Shown here: one piece after another, positions 12,901 to 26,300 of the stretch
How the letters are laid out: each line of letters begins with the position of its first letter
Position numbering within the stretch: position 1 is the first letter of the stretch
DNA from: Hedera helix
Taxonomy: Eukaryota > Streptophyta > Magnoliopsida > Apiales > Araliaceae
Direction of reading: 5' to 3'
DNA length: 64,000 nucleotides
Assembly (NCBI GenBank): GCA_947179155.2
Contig: OX359264.1
Location: forward strand, 57,088,702 to 57,152,701
The notes under the pieces: model-generated
The model's database searches: none
Told to the model about the DNA's origin: nothing
The model's input: only the letters and a program-made list of their open reading frames with translations
Made by a program: the position numbers and the translations under genes

Positions 12901-14309
12901 AATTATTTTTTAACTAAAACGATTTATGTAATAGAAATGAGTCAGTAATTTCTTTAATGTTTTGGTCAAACTATGAATGGGGCATGTTTACTCGTTTTTT
13001 TTTTTTTTTTTTCTATTTCTATTTTTTTTGTCTAGCCAATGAAAATAGTCATGCTATAATTGATTACTCCATATTCATGCTATAATTGATTACTCCATAT
13101 TCATGCTATATTACTATAGCATTTATTATCATTTATTTCCATTTTGCTTTTAGATCACCTATACACATTTGATAAGTGCTGGCCATTTGAAGTTGATTGC
13201 ATTTAAAATTTTAGATTTTAGATTTTAGATTTAAGCCTGTTAATATAGTTAGGTACGTGGCAATCAATATCCAGTTTATGTGAGATAATACATTATACAA
13301 GACAAATATATATACAAAGCGCGACAAATGATTTCGAAACACTTTTGATATTGTCAACGCAAAATTGATGATATTAGGTTAAATATATATTTAATAATAT
13401 TTTTATAATTATTTTAAAGATATTTAATATTTATTCTATTCTAGAATAAAAGTTTTGATTGACTTTTTACGTATATTAAGAAATATAATAAAATGATAAA
13501 ATTATTCATATTTAAATTCTTATTTAATTCCATAGTTTTCTGCAGATGACCAGTTATACTCCTTAAATATGTATAGAAGATATAAATATGATAATTAATA
13601 TTAAAGATATTATAGACAAATTATTATAAAAATAAATTATTTAAGATAAGTAAACATTTAATTTAGGACTATCTAAAATAATAATAAGAACTTTTATTCT
13701 AGAACGGAAAGAGTATTTTAAACGATACTTATTACATTAATAACATCATTTCATAATAATAATATCAATCATCTATCTAAATTTTATTTCAACCTCTTGT
13801 CTAAATTATTTTTCATTAAAATTAATAACGAGCATTCAAAAAACTTAATTAAGAAATTATGTAGTAAAAGCATAAAACAAAAATTTTGAGGCATTATATT
13901 AAAAGTTAAAATTACTTTCTCCATCTATCAATGTTGACCAATATAAAAATAAATATTCCACGTTACAATGTATATAGCCTGTGGTAACATGAGGTCCAAA
14001 ACATGGTGTACATATTTCTCCGCATTGCGCTACCGGCGCATGTTATCATATAGCCCATCTTTATTGAACTCGGTAATATCAAAATTTAAGAAATATTAAA
14101 GGAAGAAGTATTTGGGTTCATGCTAATAGTGAAATAGCCTCTCTCTCGATTTCGACTCCCAAACAGATTCTTCATGATCATCTCCCTTTTGTCCGAATAT
14201 AATTTATACCAAACCAAACCCCACGTCCCTTCTTCTCAAATTCACTCTTCTGCAAGTACCCATTTCTCAATCTCATCCCAATTCAATTTTTGATTGATAA
14301 ATCCCCCAG
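9989..14309. other. Gene-free AT-rich DNA and DRIP promoter region
   Basis: No coding exon was recognised. Minor structure: a 26 bp direct duplication around 11014-11068 (ACCTTGATTTTAGGAA twice) and a 24-26 bp tandem repeat at about 13050-13105 (ATGCTATAATTGATTACTCC). The last 200 bases are pyrimidine-rich and probably contain the DRIP promoter and 5' UTR. Confidence 0.5.
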
Positions 14310-14465
14310 GTATTTAATTCTCGCTCTATATATGTGTATGTATGCATATATATGCTTGTATATGTGATTGTTGTGGATTTTTTATTGAGTTTGAATGCAG
14401 ATTGGTATTTGGGAGTGGACGTAAATTTTGTGTGTTATGGTTTATTGCTAACATGCACCTTTCAG
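14310..14465 (+). other. Probable 5' UTR intron of the DRIP gene
   Basis: A donor at CCCCCAG|GTATTTAA (14310) and an acceptor at CACCTTTCAG|GTACG (14465) bracket a T-rich stretch just before the start codon at 14510. The inference rests on splice-site sequence only. Confidence 0.5.
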
Positions 14466-14509
14466 GTACGTGGGTGTTGTTAGCTCTGAAAGAGGAGAGA
14501 GAAAGAGAG

Positions 14510-15387
14510 ATGTCGAATCAGGTGGTGAGAGTAAAGAGGGAGGCAATTGCGGCATGCATGACATGCCCTCTTTGCAACAAGCTCCTCAGAGATGCCACCA
14601 CTATTTCCGAATGTCTTCATACGTGTTAGTGTTTTCTGTCTTTTAATTTGTTTTTTGTTTTGTTTGTTCTTCGAATTATGAATTGGTCTGGTGTTCTTTG
14701 AGTATTTTGTGATCTGGGTTTTTAGTGTTTTGCTTTTTGGTATCTGAGTTTAGCTTGCGAGGACCGTTGTGATCTGGGTCTTTAGGTGTTATAGCAGGAT
14801 CAAATTGGAATATTAGATCAATCTTTGTCAGTTTAATGTTTCTTCTGACATGTAATAAGCTTTTTCCTGTTTAGGCTCTTCCATTGATACCAGGAGTCTT
14901 ATGACGTATTGTTACTACTCAACACTAATACATACAGTTGGGGAATTAATGAATTGAGTAATTAGAGTTTCATTTACTAAAGTTTAAATATTACTATAGT
15001 ATTGATGCACTTGCCAGTGAAGCCAGCCTTCTTCTTACAGTTGAAAATTTAAAAATTGTTGGAAAATAGGTAAGTTTATTAATTTATGATCCGACACCCC
15101 TAGTTTCTTCAAAGATTGCAGCTTTATGCTAGAATAGTCTAGACAGACGTATATCTTCTAAGCCATGTTAGTGTATTGTTTTAGACTGTTTCTTAGCAAT
15201 CTAATTATCTCCGAAAATTCATATGGCCTTTCAGTGCTCCTATCATACAAGCTGCCTTCGCTTTTTTCATTTCTATTCCCAAGTTTATTTTGGTTTTATA
15301 TATCATCGAATCATTTTTACCTAAACGATGTAATAATCTAGGTAAGATCTTTTTACATTCTGTTGATCACGTGGTACAAGAACTCCC

Positions 15388-15420
<33 letters not shown>

Positions 15421-18400
15421 ACCACATGCACAAAATGTTAAATATTAAATTAATATATTTATTAAGTTTTCTTCCATTTTGCGGGTGATAATTTTGTCTT
15501 TTAATTTTATACAGTTTGCAGAAAATGCATATACAAGAAACTCTCGGACGAGGAACTAGAATGCTGTCCGATATGCGATATTGATTTAGGTTGCGTGCCG
15601 TTGGAGAAGCTGAGGTCTGATCATCCTTCTACTTGAATGTTATTGGATTGTAGCGCATGAGTTGTGTATATGCATGATTGAATGCATCACAAATTTCTAT
15701 GGGTATATCACATTCATTAGTTGTATCAGACAATGCAATTGCAACAGATGAATGAACAGCACTTCACGTTTATTTTGTGTAGTATTATGAATTTGATGTA
15801 AAGGTTGATTTTCTAATTTGAATTTTTGATAACATGACTGAGCATAACTGAATGGTGTCTGGTTAGACTGGGGTTGGCAGGAGGTATTGGACGTTGGGTT
15901 CATCCAGCGACTGATAGTTTCACGCAAATGCAATGAGTCCCGATGACTTCACTAGTTTGGGGAAACAGTATTGCAATCCCTGCTAGAGGGTCTCGTGTGC
16001 ATTATTTGGCAAGCCACATTCTCACCGGAATCCCCATGATCTCGATTAGATTTAGCGAAAACAACTGAATCCTGACTAGAGGGTTTTTAACTGGAGCATG
16101 GTGAGCTAATTCTCCAACAGCAGGTTTTAATGACCATTTGCACTTTAACCGTGCCAGCTTGCGCTTGGCACCTGGGAAGCCTTTTGAGAGGTTAGTGTCA
16201 CGATCGTTGTCAGCTCTAGCAAGATAGTGTTGCAGCCCTTTTGGCAGCCTTGAGCCATTTTTGGGGAGCGCAAGAGAGAGAGACACGCCCTTCCAAGTAA
16301 AGCTACGTAAACTGCCTAGTTGCTGAATGGCAAGACGTCAGTAAATTTTATTTACATCTGAAGGCTGAGTTGGCACACCATCTTGGGTGTTCTATAAATA
16401 ATTTTTGTTCGCTTTAGCTGCCATGATAAATAGTTCTTGATTGGATCATTCATTATGACCCCACTTGATTCAAAGTCAACAGACATTATCTCCAATATTC
16501 TACCATAATTTAGGAAATCATCTGCACTCTCCACCTTTGGGGGAACAAGATTCAGACCTAGCTAGCCCTAGTCTCTATGTCAACACGCTATGCACAACTT
16601 GCCTCTCTCTCATTCCTCTAAATATCTTTCTTTCGCCCTCACCTCATACTCTCCAAGGGGCCCTTATTTGAAAGTGTGTCATGAAGCCTTCTTGGTCTAC
16701 ATTCCTCAACACCATCACCTCTTTGGTACATACCATTGTACACATGTTACGTGTGTAACTTGGTGGAACTCTTTCTTTATATCTGATTTATTAGGGTTTT
16801 TGATTAATTGTTTTATGGACTAAACTTTGGGATTCCTCTCTTTAGCACTATATGATCCTCCTGAGGAAACTTTATTTAAGTTTCAGCAGTGCTCAATTTC
16901 AACTAAATTATTCTCCCAGATGCACTGCAGATATTTACTTTCATTAATGTGTATGTGCTACATTCATCACCAACTTCAAATTCCATCTCATGTCAGAGGT
17001 AGTAGCAATTTAATTTAATTCGTAGTTTACTTCATATTTGCACAACATCAGCAACATTGAATCCTGGTTTGCATGCATGCTCATGCATTTACTGATACAT
17101 GGCAAAGTTGAACGATGTAGCTTACAAGTTGATCTATTGATTCTCAGGCCAGATCACAATTTGCAAGATGTAAGAGCGAAGATATTTCCTTTCAAAAGAA
17201 GAAAGGAGGATGCACCTGAAGTTGTGCCTTCAGTTGCATTACCTGCAAGAAGAAAGGAAAGGTCGCTCTCGTCTTTGGTGGTCAGTACTCCCAGAGTTTC
17301 AGCACAGACTGCGTTGACTGGGCGAAGATCGAAAGTTACTGCAAGAAAAACATTACGAGGTTCTAGTTTTTCCGTTGAGAAACAAATAAAGAAAGAGGAA
17401 GATTCTGAGGAAGATCCAGAGAGCTCTAGCTCACGTGAAACTCTGACCAAGCTCACTCAGAATATAAGGCAGGTATGGAAGACATACATGTACTTTTGGT
17501 GCTTACACCACTATTACTCAAGCTTCAACATGATTTTTCCCATTTATAACCTTGAAGTAGTGGCATATATGCTATTTTCCTAATGCTTAAATTATTTAAT
17601 ACCTTATATGCGCAGAATTCTTCCATTGGTGAACCATCTAGCCTTCCAAGACCAACTAAAGAAACAGAGAATGGCACTGACACATGGGAGGGAGAGGGGA
17701 AAGTTGATCTTTGGAAACCTTTGAATTTTTTGGTAGAAGTAGCAAATAGGAGTAAATCTTCAAAGTTTACTTCTCAAGGATCTACTTCCAAATCAGAATC
17801 TATCGATGAACCTAAAATTGAAGGGCTTTCCCATAAAACAAAAAAGAAATCTAAAGTTCAAGATGAAAAGGATAGCTCTGATCTGGGCCCTCTTGAATCC
17901 GTAAAACCGAAGAAGTCACGAAGGATGCGTCAGAAAAAGGCAGCTACTTTTGGAGAATCAGGTGTTTCTCCCCAAGCTGTGCTGGATGCTAACAGCATTA
18001 GGTGTGAAAGGAAACTTAATCCAATTTGGTGCTCGTTAGTTGCCTCTGAACACCAGTGAGAATCTTATTTACTTTCTAATATAAGGACTTGAATCTTCCA
18101 TCAAAACGAAAATTTTATCTTTTAATCCTTTTGACAATCTTCATTTTCTTATTTCCTGCAATTGTCATGGTTGCAGGGAAGGATATGGGCGCTTGCCCCA
18201 GATATCTGCAAGTTTTTTGAGAATAAAGTGAGTTCCTATGAGTCCTATTCATCCTTTTAGTTATTGCTTTAGTAGTATATTATTAATTATTAAGTTTGTT
18301 GCCTTGTCGTATATACCTGGATGCTTAGTGTTGTATAATTTGTATTAGCATAAACTGCATATGGCTATGTATGGAAATAGTTTATTTGTTTTCAGTATAT

Positions 18401-21400
18401 CTAGTATCCGTTACATGGCGCGTTAAGTGAATTCTTCATTTGCTAATATAGAACTTCTTAAATGTAGCCTCAACTACCAAAAAAAGGAGTGACCATTATT
18501 CCGATACTTACTTTAGCATGTTTTAGATATTAAAAATAAATTTACTGTTCAGAGTTACCTATGTGAGTCAACTTTTAGTAACAATATTGAAACATACAAT
18601 TAAATGTAGAAGTTTGAATATGGAAAAAGTAGAAAAGAAGTCATGTTTTCCATGGTATCTATTGACAATTCTGTTTCCTTTCTCAATAGTCAATTTGACA
18701 AACTATATTCCTTTTTGGATAGTCTGATCAGGATGTGGAAACTGTTGAATTAAGAATTTGTTATTGACATTTACCTAGAAAGGAAGTAATCTTTTTTATT
18801 TTCTATGCTTTCATTTAGCTATCTTCCAATATTGCACTCTGCTACTCTAGTGCTCAACAGCTCAAGCATGGCAATTGTCTATATTCAGATGTTGACTTTA
18901 TCTCACGTAAACTGCGTCTTGAAGATAGTTAAAGCAGTCTAAATACTGAGTGGTCTGTGTTGAAAACTTTTGATTCAACTGAGTTCATGCTCTATTCACT
19001 CTTTTACATGCTCTTTGACAGTTTCAATCAAATTGGGACTCGAAGTGGTCCAACAGGCACAAATCTGATCTTTACGCCTGAGGATTCTTCTAAAAATTTG
19101 ATTAACCCATCAAACTGTTTCAGGGAGTGAACTTTTTCAGGCATGGATCTAAGCAAAAATTATGTGAAAAATATTTAGGTTTTGCCTGTAGGTTTGGATA
19201 GAATCTACATCCATGATTTCTTTCTAGATGTACAGGATTTTCTACAGTTTATATCTCTGGCAATCAGAGAGACTGCTTTTGCTGGTAAATTGTGATTATA
19301 CAATTTGAATACAAAGCTTTTATCCCTCGATATATTCTTTTACGATTTCATCTATCTTCTACCAATTACTGTGACTGTGATTCAACTACTACATAATTTC
19401 AGTCTGCAGAATTATTTGGTGCTCTTTTTCCTCCTCATGTTTGTCCGTCAATGCTAACTTCAATTAGAGAGAAGATTAGTAACAACCCTAAGCCAAGTCT
19501 ATCCTGCAAAAACAAGGTGAGCCCTTGATGCGTATGTTTATTACTAATCTGACCTAAAAGTTTAAGTCATTCCACCTTGGTGTCCACTCATGTAAGTTGG
19601 AACTGACCTCACATGTGTGTGCTAGCATATTGATGTTATCTTCTTTGGACAGCTATTCTAATTTGTATGTTCTTATTTTCTTGTGATCATATATTATGAG
19701 AGATTAGACTGGGTTTTGTTTTCCTTTCTTTAATTTTACCATAAATACAATGAGACTTCTTTTTACCAACTAGAGGATATATTCCTATAATATTTGTTCA
19801 GCTGCCACTCCTATCTTGGATTCATGGGCATTGTTTACTTACATTGTTATGCAATGGTATGCTGGACTTGCAATGAGATATTTCTCCGTTATTAGTTGAC
19901 TATACATATCATATTTTATGAAAGTGCATTCTCTGACTGGTTAATACATTACACGTTGAAGGGAGTCATTTGGAACCTCCTTTCCGTCTTGGTTCCTCTC
20001 CTTTCCTACAGGTGGTGACTCTTAAGAATGTGTTGTGTCCAGTTACATCTTTTTATTCTGGTTTGCCATCACAATCTGAATCATTTGCTTGTTCATTTTT
20101 CTATGGAAACCTCACATTTTGAATTAGCCTATCTATTTTAGATAGACTTTCGATCAGAGGCTGCTCTACTTTCTCATTCTGATTGTTGATTATTGAGTTT
20201 GACATCAAAATACAAAGTGCCTTGAACTTTTGGAATTGACCTTTGGATTCAAAAGTAGCCAATTTTTTAATTTTTTTGGGGGGGCAAAGAGGAGCGCATA
20301 GGAATGCCGACCACTCTTGGGAGTAATGAGCGGGCTTGATTTTGCTTTCTTTGACTTGAAAAATCTAAATGATATGTAAGCCATTTTTAGCTTAGCTTGA
20401 CTTTTTACCAGCTAGTTGGTGTGGAAATATATACTGTTGCATCAGCGAATCTGATATGAGATCATCTGCGAGTCCACATCTGGGGATGTCAACTAGTTGC
20501 AGTGAGTTGTTAGGATTTTTGCTTGTACATTTTGAGAATTTTGTGTTGTTAAGAGTAAGGAAGATTATTGTTGAATTAAGGAGCTGATAAATCCTCTGGC
20601 TCCCAGGTTATTAATTAAATACATCTGATTATTTGCAGGGATGGGACTTTGTCAGTTTCTTTTATCCAGAAGTACCTGATGAAGAAATTAGACCTTCCAA
20701 GTGAAGACAAGGTGAGTGAATTCATCTCTTTCTAGCCAACTATTATTAAACTGACTGTAGTAGTATGAAAGGAAAAAAGTGCTTCGTGTAGTTATTGCAT
20801 GCATGAGCGTGCATTGAATTTGGGTTTCTTTATTTACCATTTTAATGAACTCATATTTGCTTTAATGAACAGAAACATGTACTTAATGAACTGGGACTTT
20901 TCAAATCCAAACAAATTACAGTTTTGCAATATTAGGTCCATCATTAGCCATCCACTAGCATGAACCAGAAACGAATGATGAAACGCACCCATCCCCAAAA
21001 GCCAAACTGCAGATAGTTGTGATAAGCCCAAAAATATGATCAGAAACTGCGATTTGGGCGCTTGAAAGGACTGAACCCCTTAAAGATCAATATGAATGTG
21101 TTTGTATTGTTGTAGGGCACTGGTTCTTACTTGTCGCTTCCTTTTACTGTGATGGCAGCTCTTGTATTTCCGTTGAGCTTTTGCAGTAACCTTGATTGAC
21201 CAAAAACACATGTAGTTCTATAAAATCAAGTTTTTCAGAAATTAACAAAAATTCACAAAATTGATAGAACTTAACCTTTGCACACAGCTAATGCCTTTGT
21301 TTGTGCCTTGACTTCTTTGTCTCTTGAGTGTGCGTGTTTTGTTTTTGTGATTGTAGAGCCTAGCTCAACATTTTGCTGATAGTGAACTTATTTTACATAG

Positions 21401-21574
21401 GTTGAGATCAGATGCATGGGTCAACCGGTGGTCCCTACATTGCAACTGCATAGCCTGGTTGAGTTGTGGCTACAAACTGTGTCACCATCAGAAAGAGTAT
21501 CTGTAACAACTGGCTCCTCAGCGAAGGAATTTGTGATGGTATTGGGATATGCTGGCAAGGTTCCGTCCCCATGA
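14510..21574 (+). CDS. DRIP2: RING-type E3 ubiquitin ligase, DREB2A-interacting protein (DRIP) type
   Basis: DRIP proteins ubiquitinate the drought-response factor DREB2A in the nucleus (family knowledge). Exons: 14510-14624, 15515-15614, 17148-17472, 17616-18055, 18177-18227, 20639-20711, 21401-21574; total 1278 nt, 425 aa plus TGA, close to Arabidopsis DRIP1/2. The RING is split over exons 1 and 2 and has all eight ligands: C19-x2-C22-x12-C35-x-H37-x2-C40-x2-C43-x12-C56-x2-C59. It is followed by the conserved block PDHNLQDVRAKIFPFKRRK. The middle is basic, Ser/Lys-rich and probably disordered. The C-terminal part (SFIQKYLMKKLDLPSEDK, then VEIRCMGQPVVPTLQLHSLV) is a ubiquitin-like (RAWUL) region typical of the family. 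The start lies in a GA-rich leader at 14510. DRIP1 versus DRIP2 cannot be settled by eye. Confidence 0.93.
15385..15418. repeat. Poly-C/poly-A homopolymer in DRIP intron 1
   Basis: About 24 C are followed by 10 A. Such long C-runs are rare in AT-rich plant introns. The length may be inaccurate in an assembly. Confidence 0.9.
19403..19516 (+). other. Exon-like 114 nt segment inside DRIP intron 5
   Basis: The segment is bounded by TTTCAG and GTGAGC and is open for 38 codons in its own frame (begins SAELFGALFPPHV, ends SLSCKNK). Spliced between DRIP exons 5 and 6, the required phase would give a stop after about 18 codons. It could be a regulatory 'poison' exon, a stray exon, or chance. I do not recognise the peptide. 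Confidence 0.25.
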
Positions 21575-22246
21575 GCGAGCATATATCTTCGTCAAAGCTT
21601 TCTTTTATTCCTCATACCTTCAATAATAGTAATATACCATTGGAGGCACAGCAGTCAGACCCAATACATCATGTAAATTTGAGGCAGATGATTGGCCGCC
21701 TCAGATTAAATTACTACAGTAGTTTATGACGAAGTGTGTGATAGTGATTGTTGAAATGCACAAAGGTGGTTTTTTCATTTTATTCCATTACTGTAGATTA
21801 CCATATTCAGGTGGTGAATTTTGTCATTGCTCACCTTCTTTTTTTCTCTTTTTTTCCTTTTCCGTTGCTGAAGCAGTGGATTATCAACAGTATTTAAGCG
21901 TGTATATTATTTATTCCAATGTCTTGTGAGCTTTTGATGTTAAGCGTGTCTATTTATTAAGAACTGAATAGTTGAGAAAATAATTTTCCATCACCAAACC
22001 ACAAAACTTCACTATTCTTATCGTACTAGGGGATGTGTATTATATGCTATGAATTTGACCAACTGAATTCACTTAATTTATTAAGCTTCTGCTGTTATTT
22101 ATTTGCTTATTAATTACTATTTAGTTATGAGATGGGGTTTGAGGGATTATGATGAGAAGAGATTGTTGAGGTGATTGATATATAATTTTGGATAGGTATA
22201 TATCTTTTTGGTTGTGGGTTTTGGTTTGATTTGTTGGGATTTTGAT
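21575..22246. other. DRIP 3' UTR and spacer
   Basis: T-rich sequence after the DRIP stop, probably 3' UTR for the first few hundred bases. The final 150 bases would be the leader of the orphan PBL exon. No other gene was seen. Confidence 0.5.
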
Positions 22247-22379
22247 ATGGGAGGGTGTTTTCCATGTTTTGGATCATCAGACAAGGAAGGAAAAAATGGT
22301 GTGAAAGAAGTGGTGAAGAAGGATTCTTTGAAGGAAGGTTCGGCTGCTCAGTCTCATCGTGTGAGCAGAGTTGGTACAG
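22247..22379 (+). pseudogene. Orphan first exon of a PBL-type (RLCK-VII) protein kinase
   Basis: The 44 codons starting MGGCFPCFGSSDKEG and ending RVSRVGTG match exon 1 of PBL receptor-like cytoplasmic kinases. They include Gly2 for myristoylation and Cys4/Cys7 for likely palmitoylation, which anchor these kinases at the plasma membrane (family knowledge). A good donor (ACAG|GTAAGC) follows. The expected next exon and kinase domain are absent from 22380-23323, and glutathione reductase starts at 23324 on the same strand. I saw no kinase exons further downstream in the window. It is therefore a gene fragment unless the rest was moved by rearrangement. Confidence 0.7.
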
Positions 22380-23323
22380 GTAAGCCCCTTTTCGTTTGTC
22401 AAAATGCTATCTTGGAAATGTTTCCGTTTTGGGGGGATTTTACTGGATTTTTGTGTTTTTTGACTGGTGGGTGTGTTTAGGGATTGTTGAATTTTGTGTG
22501 TGTTTTTGGGTCTTGGATTGGGTATCTTGATTGTGGATTGTTGCAAGGGTTTTCAGTGAATTTGATCTAGTTCATTGCGATTGTTTTCGTACTTTTTGGT
22601 TAATTGTAATAATTGATTGATTCATTTTAAAGTGACGCTTCTTTTTATCTCTGCTGATTGAAGTGGAGGGTCTTAAAATATGATGGAGATCTGCCTTAAG
22701 TTATTGAGTTTTACAATTGTTTTATGTGTTTCGACAAGTTGAAGAGGAAACAAATGATGGTAATATATGTCTTTCATGTAAAAATTTGGAGCTTTAAGTA
22801 ACAAAGGTCAGTAACGGAGTGAAATATAGTGTTACATTTGGTTCTCATTGGCTCTGATTATGTGCCACTCTTCTTTCAAATGTCTTTGTAATGGTAATTT
22901 AAAAGAGTCAAATATTATAAATTTTAAGTTTGAATCGTTGCATAAGTTTAAATATGTCAAGAAAGTGATATAAGTTAGTTTTATATAACAAAACATGAGT
23001 CCAACGGTATTTTGGACATTATTTGAAGTAATATGAAAGTATTTTCTTAGGATCGAGCACTTTTAGAGAGTGGATGATACACTCGGTTAAAATGAATGAA
23101 AATCATAACATTTTCACTTCATCTCAAGTTTTCAGGTGTTTAAATGTAGTTTTTTAGACAACAGGCAGTTAAGTGAAACAATAGTCAAACCTCAGTTGCT
23201 AAATTGAAATTTACCCCAAAAAAATCATTACGCTCTCAATGACGTCCAAACACACCGTTAATAACGCTACCTCTATAACACAAGTCTCATAAAAGAGTAC
23301 TCTATATTGAGCGCAAGGAATCA
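22380..23323. other. Spacer and glutathione reductase promoter region
   Basis: AT-rich, with no recognisable kinase exon or other coding signal. The last part should hold the promoter and 5' UTR of the glutathione reductase gene. Confidence 0.45.
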
Positions 23324-26300
23324 ATGGCGGCAACATCACTGAGCACCACTACTCCGAAGCTCGGCGCCACCTTCTCTTTCCAAACTCTCATCCGCAAAAG
23401 CTTCCCAATTTCTCTCTCTCATCCCTTTGTTCTTTCTCCTCTTTCGTCTTCCTCTTCACTTTCCCACTCTAAAACCCTTAACCTCCTATATCGTCTCTCC
23501 CAATCCTACCCCTCCTCCTCCTCCTCTCCCCGCCGTTGTTTCACTACTCGAGCCGAGTCCAACAATGGGGCCGAGTTCCGCCAGTATGATTTTGACCTCT
23601 TCACAATCGGCGCCGGCAGCGGAGGCGTTAGGGCTTCCCGTTTTGCAGCCAATTTCGGCGCTTCGGTCGCCATTTGTGAGCTTCCTTTTTCCACCATTTC
23701 TTCGGAGACTACTGGAGGCGTCGGAGGAACGTAAGTTTTGAATTTCGTGTTTGTATGTTTATGTCTCGCTGTATCTATACGTCAGCTTGATTATTTTAGA
23801 AATGTAGTTTTTGAATGTCTATGAATTTCATGTTTAGGAGTGATTTGATGAAATAGTATGATAATGATTAACCGAGTTCTGATTTTGCAAGCAGACAAAC
23901 GTGTGCTAAAAAGAAAGAATCTTTTTTGCATTCTTATCTCATGATTACATTTAAGAGAAAAAGAAAACTTAAGAAGAGGCCACTTAGAAGTAATTTATAA
24001 TCATAAGTAACTGAAATTCAGGGAGTAAAATAAAAATTTCCTGTCAGATGAAGTAATGCTATGAACTTCATCAACAAGAAGTGCATAATTTAGACGCTCT
24101 CCATAAATTATATTTTATCAATTTCAACTTGTTTGTCTGATAATATAAATATATATAAGGGTAAAATTCCTGAATACAACTTAACTCGTAGTCATATCCA
24201 CAGTAACGGAGGACTTGCACCCACTACCCTTTGGCTCTCAGAAACCACTGGTTACACGCCACAAACAAGCATATTTAGTTTTTTGGTATAAAAGTTGTTT
24301 CATTTTTTTGTGATGACCCAAAGTATTTGTCAATTGTAAAAACAACAGTACAATTTTAATTTAATAGACAATAATATCGTGTTAGGGATTAGAGTTAAAG
24401 CTACCCGCATATTCTATTAAGGGTATTAAATGAACTACTTGGTCAGTATTTGCTATTCTTGCCTTGTTGAACCTGACACTCAATATAAGATGAAGGAAGT
24501 ATTTCTCGAGTCATTTTACTTTCTTATTCTTGCAAGATTCAAGGACGAATTAAGATCAATTCATTCCCTGTGACCCTGCTTGTGATCGTCAGACAGATAA
24601 TTATACATAACTAAGATATGTGTGACTGTATGCATAGTTGTCATGACATCGCCTAGACGACGACTTCGCATCCTGACGCTAGAAATGGTCAAAGCGACGC
24701 CTTGGACGCCGAGCCGCCAAGGCTCACACTTTGGTAGTTGGTCCAAGTCAAGCGATTAAGTCATTTTGTACCCATGACTCGTCATAATTCATGGACTAGC
24801 TACATAGTGTAATTTTATTACTTATTAGACTTGTAATGTGCAATGGGTGTTGACTTGATTGATTATTTATTTTTTACGTACAGTTTGTTAGCTTGTTCTA
24901 CTAATTTTCAATGTCAAATGTTTTATTTTAAAATTTTGATTGTTAAGTATTCATATAATTGTGTTTTTAATTGTATTTAATAGTGTTATTTATTATATTT
25001 TGAATTTTAATGCGTATAAAATTTTATTGTCTAATATACTTTTGAAGTAAATTAAATAATGTATAAATTGCATATTGTTAACGATTTATCGTTATACGGA
25101 TGCCATGGCGGACGCCTTATCGCCTAGGTGTCCTGAGTCCTGATGGTCAACTACAGCCACGTCTTGCCATAGCGCCGTGACAACTATGACTGTATGAGCC
25201 TAGGAGGGTGTCCCACTGATCTGTATGAGCCTAATGATGTCTCACTGATCTGTATGAGCTGTTGTGTTTTCATTTCAATAACTATTTTATAAGAATAAGG
25301 ACCTGCATGTCTGATGAATTTGTAATGCAGATGTGTACTTCGTGGATGTGTACCAAAGAAACTTCTTGTATACTCATCCAAATATTCTCATGAATTTGAA
25401 GAAAGTTGTGGTTTTGGATGGACATATGAAGCTGAACCCAAGCATGATTGGAGCACCATGATTGCTAATAAGAATGCTGAGCTGCAGCGCCTTACTGGTA
25501 TCTACAAGAATGTTTTGAAAAACGCTGGTGTCAAACTGATTGAAGGGCGTGGAAAGGTTGGATGATGTTTTGTGGCAAAATAAAAAATTTTAACTCCATT
25601 TTTTTCCTACCTTTTCTTTTATATTCTTCAAATGTCACAAGAGCTCATGTTTCAACTAATACGTACTTATCCCGTGGGCTTTTATGATTATGTAAACAGA
25701 TTGTGGATCCGCATACAGTGGATGTTGATGGAAAACTTTACACAGCAAAGAATATACTAATTTCAGTTGGGGGACGGCCCTTCATTCCAGAAATTCCTGG
25801 AAGTGAATTTGTAATAGATTCAGATGCTGCCCTTGATTTGCCTTCTCGACCAAAGAAAATAGCCATTGTTGGTGGTGGATACATTGCAGTTGAGTTTGCT
25901 GGCATCTTCAATGGTTTGAAAAGTGAGGTCCATGTATTTATACGCCAAAAGAAGGTTTTGAGAGGCTTTGATGAAGAGGTGAGACGCTGCAGCTGCTTTC
26001 CTTTGTTTACTTGTTTCTTGCAACACATAATTTGCTAGAAGTTATCTTTCTTGCAGTAAAACATCTGTTGTTCGATTTTGCCAGATGAGAGATTTTGTTG
26101 CAGAACAGATGTCCTTAAGAGGAATTGAGTTCCACACAGAAGAGTCACCTCAGGCTGTAGTTAAATCCTCTGATGGTACGCTGGCCTTGAAGACTACCAA
26201 AGGCACAGCTGAAGGCTTCTCACATATCATGTTTGCAACAGGACGCAAGCCTAATACAAAGGTTTGATTTTCCTTTCTACTAGTTGAATGGTCATTCTTA

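Noticed and set aside
16002..16286. 94 aa minus-strand open frame in DRIP intron 2
   Set aside because: No recognisable family, lies within an intron antisense to the gene, and has no supporting splice or context signal.
23427..23741. 104 aa plus-strand open frame at the start of glutathione reductase
   Set aside because: A shifted-frame shadow of the Ser/Pro-rich transit peptide exon.
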